Origin: Ulva prolifera | Taxonomy: Eukaryota; Chlorophyta; Ulvophyceae; Ulvales; Ulvaceae | Direction: 5' to 3' | DNA length: 64,000 bases | Assembly (NCBI GenBank): GCA_023078555.1 | Contig: JALAAN010000010.1 | Span: forward strand, 1,364,001 to 1,428,000 | Shown here: piece after piece, positions 48,842-60,393 of the stretch | How the letters are laid out: every line of letters begins with the position of its first letter | Numbering within the stretch: position 1 is the first letter of the stretch | Made by a program: the position numbers and the translations under genes | The notes under the pieces: generated by a model | What the model was told of the DNA's origin: nothing | What the model saw: the letters and a program-made list of their open reading frames with translations, nothing else | The model's database searches: none

Positions 48842-51329
48842 CGATGCACTGTCACAGGGGAGCACGTGACGTCACGTATCGATCACATCTCGCGATGTAC
48901 CATGCATACGCAAGAGCCATTCACTTCCTGTTTGCAGGGGCTGCACTATCTCTGATACAATGCGGGGCATGATGGCAGTGAATACGATGCTGTTCTGCCG
49001 CAGATAGGGGGTACAGACGTGTGGGGCTGGCTTGGAGTGCTTGGTTTCCGTTACACACATACCTTATTGAGGTGCCAGCGTCAGCCCGGCAGCCAGCATG
49101 GGGCACCGCGGCCGCGCGGCAGGCGACGGGGTCGCCCTGTGCATGTACCTGGGGCTGTATATGGTTGGTGTGTTACAAGGATAAAGGTGGCAAAGGTGTA
49201 TGTGGTTGGTGTGTGTGTGGGTTTGGATACGTGGATGTTGTGGGGTAAGGGTGAACCATGCAGTGCATATGCAGTGCAAGTATCAAACGACAGTAGAATA
49301 AACTTGAATTTCTTCGGTACCGGGTTCCCAACACCGAGCCGGATACAGAACTTCACCATGTCCAGTCCTCCGAATCGAGGTGCAGTGCACATGTGGCGGA
49401 CTGCATTCGGAGTTCATATCATGCATGCGTAACAAGAGTTCGCGCAGCTGCGCCGCGAACAATTGCCAGTCTCTGCACATGCATGAGGCCCATCGACGCA
49501 TGGAGCATTTCACACCTGTGCACCGGCCCACGAGCGCCACTCAGTTCAGGGGATGGTGCCCCATGTGCATTGCCTGTAGTGCACATCCGGCGCGCGGCGG
49601 TCAGCAACGACGCACGCGCGCAGGCGCCAGCGATCAAGTTCACCCTTGACAATGAGCGCAATTTTGCCGCACCAGGAGCATGCTCTGCACCGGCGTGCAT
49701 GCACATGTTTTCTCACCGCGGCTGTGGATACATATGCTGCAGCCTCGGCTGCGCCATCGTCAGAGACTCATTTGCATTGTGTTTGCTTGCTTCGGCCAGG
49801 GCATTCTCCTGTGGCATGCAGCGTCTTCTACCGCGTGTCGCGCTCCCTGTTGCAGTGCCGTGGCAGCATATTTTTCTTCGTCTGAATGCAGCCCTGCGTC
49901 TGCAGCCACATACGACCAATCGCGATACTTGAATTGTGGGTTTAGACTTCAACTGATACAAATGAGAGAAATTGCGCCTGAGACAAATTGCGCCAAGTGC
50001 AGGCCACACTGTCAGATGTGAGCCTGAGCTGCGACCGTCTCTCCCTTCAGTCTCCACATCTTGTAACCGTTGCGCTCCGGCAACAAGCGTGATACAGAAG
50101 TGCCTCCACAAAGGTCTGCCTGCATCTCGGCTGTCATTTCTGCTGCGGGCGCTGACGCTCGCCTGATTCCGTGCCCTTTCTGCGTTCCTTAGTTCACCAG
50201 GTCCAGGTCCACTTCATCCGCACGGCTCACCGTCCACACGCTACGCCTAGCGGCTCCAGCGAGAGATATTGCTGTAGCCGCCACATTCAGAGTGGCTCGC
50301 GTGTGGTCACGCTGCGGCATGGCAGCCAGGTCCCGAGATCCACGGCCCAGCAGATGTGAGACGTCGTGAAGGTCTCCCAGTGCTTGTCCCCTCGCCCGGT
50401 CGAACATTCAGTAATTTCCGGTTGACAGCTACCGAGTCCACCTCATCTACCTCAAGACACAGAAGAATCCACCTCCAATCAGCGCACCGTGCACCAGGGC
50501 TGTGAGGCAGGTGGGGCCCCAAGCCGCTTGTACATCAAACGAACAGTACGCATCAGCCTTTCGGCTCACGGCGAGTTGGAATGTCTTTCTTCCAATTGTC
50601 CCGATGGCTGTGGAGTCGTGTGGGGTGCACTTGCAAGGCTGCTGTTCGGTCCATCTGCCATCTGCCAGTTTGTGTTCGGATCCGGATCAAGTTGTGCACA
50701 AGTTGTGTGTGTCTCCCCCCATGAGGCTCCACTCGATGGTCTGGGACTTCAAAATACGGCGACATCGCTTTGTAATGACGTACCTGGCTGTTCTCAGGGC
50801 CGCTGGTGTATTTTGTGCATGCTGTGATGTGGTCTTGCATGCCCAAACTCTGGACTCATCAGCCACATTTACTTCAGCACTTCAGCACGTATCTCTGAAC
50901 TATGTGTGTGTATGCGTGGTGACAAAGCCAGACTCATCAAAACATCCATCATGATCGTAATTGGCACCAGGTGTGCAGATCATCTCATGATGTGCACATC
51001 AAAATGTGTCAGAGCATATGTGCGCACCACACTCTGCAGGAATATGGCCCCTCCGCTTTGACGTAACTTCACTGCCCTTGCGACTGGCCTGCTCAACAGA
51101 CTGTCGCAGTGCACGGGGCGTCGCATCATGTTTCCTGCCCACTGCTGGCCGCCGCATGCTGCTGTACATCCCTGCTACAGTGTTGACTCGCCGCTCGCCA
51201 AGTAGAATACTTCTGACCAGTCAGGTCAGCACAATCTATCTGGATGGCAGCTCCAATGTTTCCAGACAACCCGACACTGGTGCCCGTGCGGTGCAGGCCT
51301 CCCTCTCCCGCGGCAGACCTGCCGGAGGC
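48842..51329. other. Intergenic, possible LINE relic
   Basis: No supported gene. A short plus-strand stretch at 50540-50660 (FLPIVPMAVESCG) resembles the VPFAVES segment of the LINE fragments at 32826 and 57722. A partial ACAAGGATAAAG repeat head lies near 49170. The long frame at 49393-49932 is Cys/Ala-rich without a recognisable domain. Confidence 0.4.
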
Positions 51330-52205
51330 ATGCGCATGTGGGCGAGAGCCTTAGCCGTGCTGCTGCTGCTGATGTGCGTGCTGCGGCAAAGTGCAAGTGC
51401 GAGGTATTCAGTGCCTCCAGCACTGCAGCCATCTACGTGGCACCATGGTCTGGGGCTTCTGCCGGAAGGCCGGCCCTTCACGCTGGCCAGCCCCGATCGC
51501 CTTGAGGGCCTGCCAGTCAAGAGCACAGAGTACGATGACGCCACGTGGGGGCGGCTCTTGCTAAGTCGCAGACTCAGATATCGGTGTGTTTCAGCAACAA
51601 CCTTACCTATGCCTGTGGCACGGAAGCCGCAATCTCACTGTTCTTCGCGATTTCGTCATATCATGTACGCAGCACATCATGACAGCCACACACAGTGCTT
51701 GCATGAGCGTCGAGTCCACACGTTCTGCGCATGCTGCTGCTATTGGCGCTGTTGCACCGTTTCATCCGGAACAGGCCTCTGTCCCATTGCACGTGCAACC
51801 ACTCCACTTCATCCGTACCTGTCAACGTCCGGACACGGCTGAGTAGTTGCAGACCTTGCTAGTACTACACTGCTTGTCCCAACAAGCAATGCCACACACG
51901 CGCTGTCGTCATCAGCAGTTGCAGCTGAGTGCAGGGACCTTCCACGATGCCCTAGGTGTATTGCACGAAACCGGGGATCAGGACTCTGCACATCCCGGGG
52001 GCAACTGTTCAGGTGCCTCCCAAGGGTATTCGCCATTGTTAAGAATCCCGACGCTGAGTCGCCTCAGGACGCAGATGCCACTGCCCCTGACTCCGAGTGC
52101 ATCGTAAGCGTCAATGCCGACTCAAGAGTCTTGGTCCCCTGCATTGCAAAGAAGGATTTCAAACGGGCCCTCGTTGAGATGGAAGAAGCGTGCCAAGGGC
52201 AGTGA
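51330..52205 (+). CDS. Small secreted Cys-rich protein, family member 3 (divergent)
   Basis: Two exons are proposed, 51330-51583 and 51935-52205, giving about 174 residues. The start gives a strong signal peptide (ARALAVLLLLMCVLRQSASA). The single intron is in phase 2 at the same place in the module as in members 1 and 2. The splice yields LRYRDLPRCPRCIARNRGSG, then LC and SRGQLFRC, so the C-x2-C, the next Cys and the last Cys are kept. The first two Cys of the other members are both absent. The C-terminal half is mildly acidic and has three further Cys (SECIV, VPCIA, EEACQG), ending in a helix-like KKDFKRALVEMEEAC. No membrane segment is visible. Function unknown. The next recognised gene downstream is the second receptor kinase. 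Confidence 0.62.
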
Positions 52206-53899
52206 ACCTCAGGTTGTGAATAGGCTGTATATAGCTGATGTACTGCACACCTAGGGTGACCAGGGCTGCGCATGCAGATGTTGTTACTTGGGGTTGCTGG
52301 CCCTACCCCAAACGGAAGTGTGGCAAAAGCGTCCTCGGGTCCGACTCCCATGGGCAGGCCGGATGTGTACGCTCTAGGTGAAAGGCACCGTCGAGGACGC
52401 TGGCGTCGCGCCGAAGCTGTGGCATGCATGCAATTGCACGATTTAATCTGTGTAGCATGTGCTCGGGGCACGGTCCCAAGTGGTCAATTGCGAGCAAGTT
52501 ACATTGTTGCGCATGTCCGTATGTAAAGTAACGCGAACCTGGGCTTACCCAGCCATATCCTATTGTGGCGCTGGCACGTTGGCGACTCCGGTGAACGGGG
52601 GAATGTATATGCCGAAGGAGTAATGCACATGGAAGAATGACGAAGGCGGGGAGGCCAGTAGCACTGCTGAAAGATTGAGCAACTCAGAAGCATCTTCGTG
52701 CACACTTTGTGCATGGGTGCTTGCATGTTTAGCCACGCTGCGTCTGCGGTGGCATGTCTACTGTGCCGACCCTATCACTTTCGTTGCACATCAAAAAGAG
52801 CATGCATTTGTGACTCGCATAGGATTGGATATACAGTGACAGCATGCAGACATCTATGCGGCACTCTCCCTGGCAGAAACGTCCTTCACGAGCATCGCTC
52901 CTCTGGAAGACGGATGCGGTAGTGCGGCTCCATGGCAGATTGCAGGGAAGATATCTGCATCGATGCGGAGACAACCAGGCACAAGCCAAGTTGGCATGGC
53001 ACGTGCTGTACATCGAGTGCATCTTAAGGTTTGCCACCTGCTTGCTAGCTTGGTAGTGTGTGGGTATGGGAGCTTTTTCGGAAGAGATTCTTGTGATGTG
53101 TCGGCAAGCAGCCGGCGCCGGAGATCAGCGCTGCCCTCCTCTAAATCATGATAGGCTGGCCATGGGGCTGTCTTCGCGATGGCTGTGGCTGTGTGTGTAT
53201 GTCGTATTGGCTCGGATGAGATTCGGTTTTGGTGTTTGTCTCCCGTTCACTCTTTTCTAAATAAGGTCTTCGCGAGTGCCCTTACTTGCATTACGGGCTG
53301 TCTCCGCTCCTTAGCCCGTGGAGCGGTTCTTGCCTCGAGGCTGTGTCTGCAACGTAGGGCACATGTCAGAACGTTCGTGGAAGGGCTGCTTAATCAGCGT
53401 GCACATTAACGCATGACTCAGGGCGCATTTATGAGTGCCTGCAAGGGATCTTCGGCGTCGATGCGCTACTCGCTGATTATGGCCGCAGGCAGAGATTAAT
53501 CTACTTTGTCAATATTTGTGCACAGATTGAGACGCAGACGTCGAGGCTGGACGTGGAAAGGGCAAGGACAGGTACCGGTCATTTGACGTTCACATCTTTA
53601 CAAAAGAGTGAACGGGATTTACATACGTCGTGGTAAAGCCCGGATCAAGCGCATTTATAATTGATGCATGTGCAGATCCATCAGGATTGTTGCATGGGAG
53701 TCGATAAGGCTCCATATGTATAGGGCCCTCTCAGATTTGCCTCTTTGGCGCGCTCAGACATGGTCGACCGCTCGCCAGTGGCGCCGGGCACAGCTTCGTG
53801 ACACATCTCCCTGCGCTGACTTGGCAACAAGCACGCACTTGGCGACTGCAGTACTGGTCCGGAACAGTCTGGCATTAGAGGCGAACAGGCGCAAGGCAT
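52206..53899. other. Intergenic, repeat fragments
   Basis: No supported gene. A divergent relative of the SINE-like repeat (ATATGCCGAAGGAGTAA) lies near 52565-52650. A near-full minus copy of the ACAAAAGAGTGAAC repeat is at 53187-53265, and a plus head is at 53598-53620. Confidence 0.5.
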
Positions 53900-54610
53900 G
53901 AGGCAGGTTACCATTGCACATCATATGATGCATGATGATCTGGGTATCCTTGCAGTTTATGCAAGAGGCTGCCCCAGCTGGGGCTAAGGAGATTCCCCAC
54001 TTGAGATGGTGGAGCAGGTCTAGGCGGTCGGCAAGACTACGATCGCCCATGCCGGCCCCCGACAGGAAAGCTGCAGCAGCGATGTTGTCCGCCAGTATCG
54101 GCATGCCGAGCCCACCATGGCAAACCTGGGACATCATCTGCCAAGCCAGTCGCAGCGCTTCAGGGTCCGTGGCCGCGTTGTCTGACGCAGCTGCGGCCTC
54201 CGCGACCTCAGACGGCAAGGGCATCCTGCCGCGGTGCAGCTTCACTGCACCACACGGCGGCCTCTGCCCTGCGCATGTGCGGCTCGAGCACGGCATACAG
54301 CACCGTCCGCAGGTGCGTCATGCGCACACTCCGAGTGCCGTGAGTCAGGGACGTGCACACGCAGCAAGAGGAACTGAGCGTGCATTGAGAGGCGGATTCC
54401 CACGAGCGTCTCAACGAGGCCCTCAACCTCGCGCGCTGGTCCAGCACCTCGGCGACACCCTCCGGCGTGCCCACCGGCTTGCCGATCGCCTTGAAGCCCG
54501 CTTGCAGATCCCGAATGCCAAACTCCGCAGCCGCAGCGGCCGCCGCCGCAGGGTCGGCGCTGCACATGTGGACGCCACATTTGGCCGGTGGCACGACGAA
54601 TCTGATGCAT
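53900..54610 (-). mobile_element. LINE-like reverse transcriptase fragment
   Basis: On the minus strand, pieces read AIGKPVGTPEGVAEVLDQRA, LVETLVGIRLSMHAQFLLLR, RMPLPSEVAEAAAASDNAAT and GGLGMPILADNIAAAAFLSG. This is the 3' half and thumb-like region of a non-LTR reverse transcriptase. The pieces lie in order but not all in one frame, so the copy is decayed. The catalytic box was not found. The element may be of the same kind as the C-terminal fragments at 32826 and 57722. Confidence 0.6.
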
Positions 54611-55338
54611 CTAAATTGTTTGTCATACCACTGACGTGGCTGAGAGCCCCTCTTATGGTGCTGACCCCGGAGCTGAGGTCTCCCATACCAGTAGTGACAC
54701 TCATTGACTTTAAAGGCGAACGGTTTGGCCTGTCCCATCAGTGTCAGCCTGACGCAGAGCAGCTGAATGTTCAGTGACAGATTGCCTGAGATAATGTCAG
54801 GCAAATGAATCTCACCGGTGTCGGCTACATGGGAGGCGAAATGAGAGTGATCTATGTTGTAACTTGCAAAACATGAGCAGGGATGGGTACTGTGTGTCAC
54901 AGCGCAAGTCAGCGTACACACTTATGTTTGTACACACTTATGTTTATAGCGAAGATGATGTGCTGAGTGCACACTTGCCCATTCCAGTGAGACACCTCAT
55001 CAACATACTGTGATGCACAACACTCATCTGGACAGTCGGCACATGGACAGGTTGGTATTCATATCATTTCTTGCTCGCCATCAGTGTAGCATAGGCAGGG
55101 TATAGTATGGCCACCCTTTGACTGTTACTGCTGGCAGTGGTCTACCACAAGAGTTACATTACTGTAAGGATGAAATAAAGAAAAGGATGATAATAATGAT
55201 CATAATGATAATAATGACAACGGATCACTGCCAAGCACGCTAAGCTTCAATCACTACCAAGTATGCTATGCTGCCATCACCTATTGTTGTGAGACGAACA
55301 TCTCACACTGGCGCTCAGAAAATATCAGCCAAAAACAT
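54611..55338. other. Intergenic, AT-rich
   Basis: This includes a short direct repeat ACACTTATGTTT near 54917-54944 and an AT-rich patch with ATAATGAT-type simple sequence near 55165-55220. No gene is seen. Confidence 0.5.
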
Positions 55339-56289
55339 GTGTTGTCACTCGCTGACTCGGATGCATGCATGCTCGCTGACGCGACCCTTGCATGTCCAAG
55401 TACAACCCACAATATACACTGCAAATGCGTGTCAGACAAATACATGAAGTTCGGGCAACACCGTTCATCACAATACGTTTGGTCGCAACTCGAACACTGC
55501 ACCAGGCTCAAAGCATTCGGGGCAACCTTGAACGCTGCGACACGAACAGTCACGCGCTTGACGCGTCTACAGCCAGCATCAGCAGCGCACACCACGTCCA
55601 TCAACACAATAATCACGGACGATGACACCTATCTGTCCTCCTACCGAGATGCTGCACAACCAGCACTCGCACCGAGCCATCAGCGCCCCACGCGCCTGCA
55701 ACCATGCCACGCCACAGCGGGTTTAGGGTGCGTCCTACATGGGCGCATGCATACACCGCTGCTCACACATCCAGCGCGGGCACTCCGTAATATCAACGCA
55801 GCGCCTGCTCTGATGAATATCAACCACAACATGCAGATTTCCCTCGCATATTCGGGATCTCTGGTGGGTGCTCGCGATTGCGCGGCATCTCGGCGAGGCC
55901 AGCCAAGCAGGGGGTCGTCCTGGGCGCGTCACGGGTATTTATACCTGCGCTTGCTGGGTCTGGACACACATTTCTTCCGTCCAGATGGGGTGCCATCTAT
56001 TTCTGCATACTGCTTACACGCTGTCGTAGCATATTGCCTATTTCCCGCTTGTTCCACTGTCGGCAAAGGTCTACGAACCGCGACGAAAGCCCATCACTGC
56101 GCTACATCCGGAGGTAACAAGCCCCCACGGAGCTCCGCTCCTAGACACCTATCAGCATGTCTACCTCTCAAACGTGAAGAGGTGGAATACAGGGTCCCCC
56201 AGCAACGTGATCGATCGAGCTATGGGATCAAGCTCCACCTCAGACAACTAGGGCAGCATCTGCTAGGGCTCAGCAATAGCATCATCTGA
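55339..56289 (+). CDS. Long unassigned open frame
   Basis: This 316-codon frame lies in DNA of moderate GC content, where such length is less expected by chance than in the GC-rich parts. Its sequence (KCVSDKYMKFGQHRSSQYVW, DDDTYLSSYRDAAQPALAPS) matches no family I know. It lacks a signal peptide and sits among repeats, so it may belong to a mobile element or be fortuitous. Confidence 0.22.
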   Translation: MLSLADSDACMLADATLACPSTTHNIHCKCVSDKYMKFGQHRSSQYVWSQLEHCTRLKAFGATLNAATRTVTRLTRLQPASAAHTTSINTIITDDDTYLSSYRDAAQPALAPSHQRPTRLQPCHATAGLGCVLHGRMHTPLLTHPARALRNINAAPALMNINHNMQISLAYSGSLVGARDCAASRRGQPSRGSSWARHGYLYLRLLGLDTHFFRPDGVPSISAYCLHAVVAYCLFPACSTVGKGLRTATKAHHCATSGGNKPPRSSAPRHLSACLPLKREEVEYRVPQQRDRSSYGIKLHLRQLGQHLLGLSNSII

Positions 56290-56454
56290 ACTCATGAAGC
56301 AGCGGAGGCGACCAGGCATCCTGCATTACTCTTGATCTCGTTGGTGTTCAGGGAGCAGCTGCTACTTCAAACATGTGTCGACGTCAGGCAACATCAGCGA
56401 AGCTGACAGGCGAATCAGGGGCAGGCCACAGTGGGACAGCACATGCAATAAAAA

Positions 56455-56880
56455 AGACAATCGAGACAGCGTTGCAACAACAAATGCAGCAACACTCAGA
56501 TTGCCACTCACCGCTGGCATGTTGGAAGTGGACAGCAAGGCTAAGACGGCAGTGCTGCAGCAACAGAGGCAGACACAGACAGATTGCCACTCTTGATTTA
56601 CCTGTTGCAGGCAAAGACAGACGAAATCGTGACAGCGCTGTAGCCACAAATGAGGCAACACTGCGATTGCCACTCACCAGGTGGCATGTTGCAAGTGGAC
56701 CACTAGGCAAAAACTGCAGTAAACTGCAGCCACAAGGCAGAACGTTCCCTCTCGAATCGACAGCTTGTCCATATCGACTGACCTGTGGCAGGCGAGCAGT
56801 TGCAAATGAACAGCGGGCAATCGCAGCGATGCTAGCTGCATCGCTGAAGCAACAAATGCAGACACACTCGCCTTGAAATT
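56455..56880 (+). repeat. Degenerate tandem or dispersed duplication
   Basis: A block with ATTGCCACTCACC, GGCATGTTG and AAGTGGAC at about 56487-56560 recurs at about 56655-56710, 168 bp later. A related ATTGCCACT...ATTTAC pair occurs near 56580 and 56875. The units are diverged and non-coding. Confidence 0.6.
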
Positions 56881-57721
56881 GCCACTATCAATTTACATCT
56901 TGCACATAGACCACCACAGCAGGCTATTCAGTATAGAGTGGGAGGTGCATAACCCATTGCTCTCCGCGGGCCAGCAACGCAGCGATAAGTGGACGTGTCA
57001 AATGCACGAATCACTCTCACCGACTATGTCAGACGGTTGTGTGTCACGGCTGACGTGTGCCGAGTTGGTCAGACACAGCACACGTCGACACTCCAAGGTG
57101 GTCGCCTGAGGTGGTCGAGGGTTGCACGGTGGTTGTGAGAGTGTGAGCGTTCGGACATGCACTCCCGGCATGCATTGCGCTTGGCCATTCGATGCTAAGG
57201 ATGATCGCGCGCGGGCGCGCCGTGCTGCATCCGCCGCGGCCGCGCTTGCAAGCCGTCGCCAAGCGTCACAACAAGTGGGCACGTATTTTGCAGCAGCTAC
57301 TCAAACACGCACTCACTTCAGCCGCAATTAGCATCATGAGACACAGCAGGATACTGTGCATCGCATGATCGTATTCAAAGTATGTATTGAACTCTGCTGG
57401 CATTCGCCACCCTGCCACTACCCTCCACCACCACGCTCCACGACAGCACCACATCTGTCAATGCTGCTAGTGCACGTCCGGATCCTCGCGATCCATCCCG
57501 ATGCTGCATACGCCATCGGTGTCCATGCACAGCCGCCGGGACACAGCAGCCCCAGCCGCAAGGTCGCCCGAGATGCTGATGTCGTCCAGGAATGCCACCA
57601 CAGGGGCGCCGGCGTCTGACGCATCGACGCGCTCCAATCTGGGTTGGGTCATCGGGCCCGATTGGGCAAAATTCCCGAATTATCGGGCCCGATGAGAAAA
57701 ATCCCGATTAATCCCCCGATC

Positions 57722-57990
57722 TGGTCATCTTTGAGCTAAAATGAACTCTGTCGGCGATTTTCTTTACATAAGTATGTTTGCGGATTGTGGCAAGTTTCCC
57801 TGTCGAAAAGTTCGACCTGTGGACGTTTTTGTTTACGGCCTGTAGCAGCGCGCTGCAGCGGCCACATCCCCGAACTGGCCAAAAAAGCGCACAGCAGCCT
57901 TGCCCATGTAGCCGCACCGTATGGCCCACACGACTCCACAGCAAATGACACAGACTGGAACGCTGCGTGATCGGGCAAGCCCTTCCGGAA
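57722..57990 (-). mobile_element. LINE-like fragment, C-terminal part of the element's protein
   Basis: The minus-strand frame reads LPDHAAFQSVSFAVESCGPY, then GAATWARLLCAFLASSGMW. This parallels DHAAFRFVPFAVES at 32826 and extends beyond the point where that copy stops. An ACAAAAGAGTGAAC head lies about 50 bp away at 58039. Confidence 0.5.
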
Positions 57991-58076
57991 GCGGACCCGC
58001 TTGCTGCCAGTGCTCCCCGAAAGCTCCGACTGTGATATTACAAAAGAGTGAACGCGATCCTGCCGGACTGATTTGT

Positions 58077-58535
<459 letters not shown>

Positions 58536-58559
58536 CTCAGTCCGGAGTTTTGTAAAAGA

Positions 58560-58665
58560 CAAAAGAGTGAACGGGAGAAAACCAACACAGAAACCGAATC
58601 TCATCCGAATCAACAGCAACAGACACACACGCCCGCACACACGAACACTACAACCGCACTCACAC
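58560..58665 (+). repeat. ACAAAAGAGTGAAC repeat, full copy
   Basis: It runs from ACAAAAGAGTGAACGGGAG through GAATCTCATCCGAATCAACA to ACGAACACTACAACCGCAC. It gives a good view of the consensus without an expanded CA tract. Confidence 0.85.
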
Positions 58666-60393
58666 CTCGTACCACGACTGTGATGATTCTGTCTAGCTTC
58701 GAATTCGATCGGCAGGCGCAGCCCCGGCCCCCATCACACGACAACATCGGACCTGCCCGCATGCATGACTTCCGACACAATGTAGAGCACTTTTTGTGTC
58801 GCCACGACAGAACTGTGAATGGGACCTTCTGCTCAACACACTCGACGTCTTCGTTGCCGCGGCGTGCCGTGGAGTCACATGGGCACTGCATTGTACTGCT
58901 TGCGAACGTCCGAAGTCCGCGGTCCTGTCCATTGCCATGACGCGATGCACAAGTATGACCTCTCGAGAATCGCGACGTTGACAACCTGGAAGGTGACATC
59001 GCAAAAGACCGCAAGCAGCTATCGGTGCAGCGGCAGCGCGACATCTATCTGGGCATGGGCCTTTCACACTCCCAGATCCAGCAGATGCAATCTTTATGCA
59101 ACTCAAAATTTCTGTGATCAAATCTGCGGCGATGTGCTAGGAATGTGCCTCAACTCAGCACGCGTAGCTGCAGGTAGTGACCAGGCTGCTCGCAGGCCGC
59201 GGCCAGTGCCGCATGTATCTATAGAGATACCCGCACGAAGAGAAGCAGCGATACACCGTCAGCCAGATGTGCAGCCTCTTATGTACGGATTTTACGCGTT
59301 GCCTCTCTGCAGGATGCAGCTACATGGCAGTTCGATTGTGACCTGGCCTCCTTGTGAACAGGTGTGACCGGCATGTTGACGATGACTTGGATGTGGACCA
59401 GGTCGATCAGCACATTAACCATCTACAACATAAATGTAGCTCAAGTCACCATAGACTTGGCGGCAACACCGGTTGCAGGCGGGCGACATATAGGTGGCAG
59501 TCCAGTCATTGCCGGTCGCGCTACTCAGTGCCATTTCGCGCTATCACCCCACACGACCAAAACAACGCCACCTGCATCACTGTGCTATCACTTTACCTTC
59601 ACAACATACATGATGAATCAGCTATTGTTCTTTCAGGCCTCTGCGTCTCGTGATGTGGCGCTACCGGGTGATGCCGTGTGAGGCCCCTTCCGCTTGCCTG
59701 CCCAAGGCACAGGTCCGCTGCCTGGAGTGAGTCTGAAGCTCACTCCCGATTGAACGTGCTCAGAGACTATCCAATACAAAGACAGGCTGCCGCGGACCCG
59801 GAACAGGCTTAAGTCTGTTTGCTATGAAAGGTACCGAGCTCTCTTGCTCCAGCTGCACTTCAACCTTCCAGCACTGTACAGTTTCGAAGGCTCAAGACCG
59901 GAATTGCGCTCCTGTAGAGGTAATCTGACGTATTTCTATAGATCGTGGTGCAAATTGTGAAATGCGGCGGCCCATGTGTTGACACCAGCGAGCCTAGGTA
60001 TTCCGTGTCACTAGGTGTTCCCGGGCCTGTCACTGCACAGTACACCTCAGAGCTGATCCAGTTGCAAAGCATGATGTACACTCGCACCGAGACGTCCTCA
60101 TAAAACACGGATCTCGCACGCGTTCATCTGAATGAAAAGGGAGCTGCATACGGGGGTGTCGTACTGCATGCACGACGACACAGCTGTGCAAACACCCCAT
60201 GCAGGACGTCACCATCGCCGGCCCCAATCTTGAGATCGTTTCAAGAGCATTGTACAGTCGCAGTCCCCACGACGAGGCTTGCCTCAGTTGAGGCTATGCC
60301 CGGCCACTTCGTATTCTTCACTCCAGCAACGCCGCCAGCAGAGCCCTCGCTTGTCATGCAGGGCAGCCTGCAGCGCAAGAGCAACAAGAAGCA
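58666..60393. other. Intergenic / 5' region of receptor kinase 2
   Basis: A 52-codon stretch near 58965-59120 (VDNLEGDIAKDRKQLSVQRQ) looks coiled-coil-like. A frame at 59364-59681 (INVAQVTIDLAATPVAGG) looks protein-like. Neither can be tied to a gene. The 5' exons and signal peptide of receptor kinase 2 may lie here. Confidence 0.3.
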
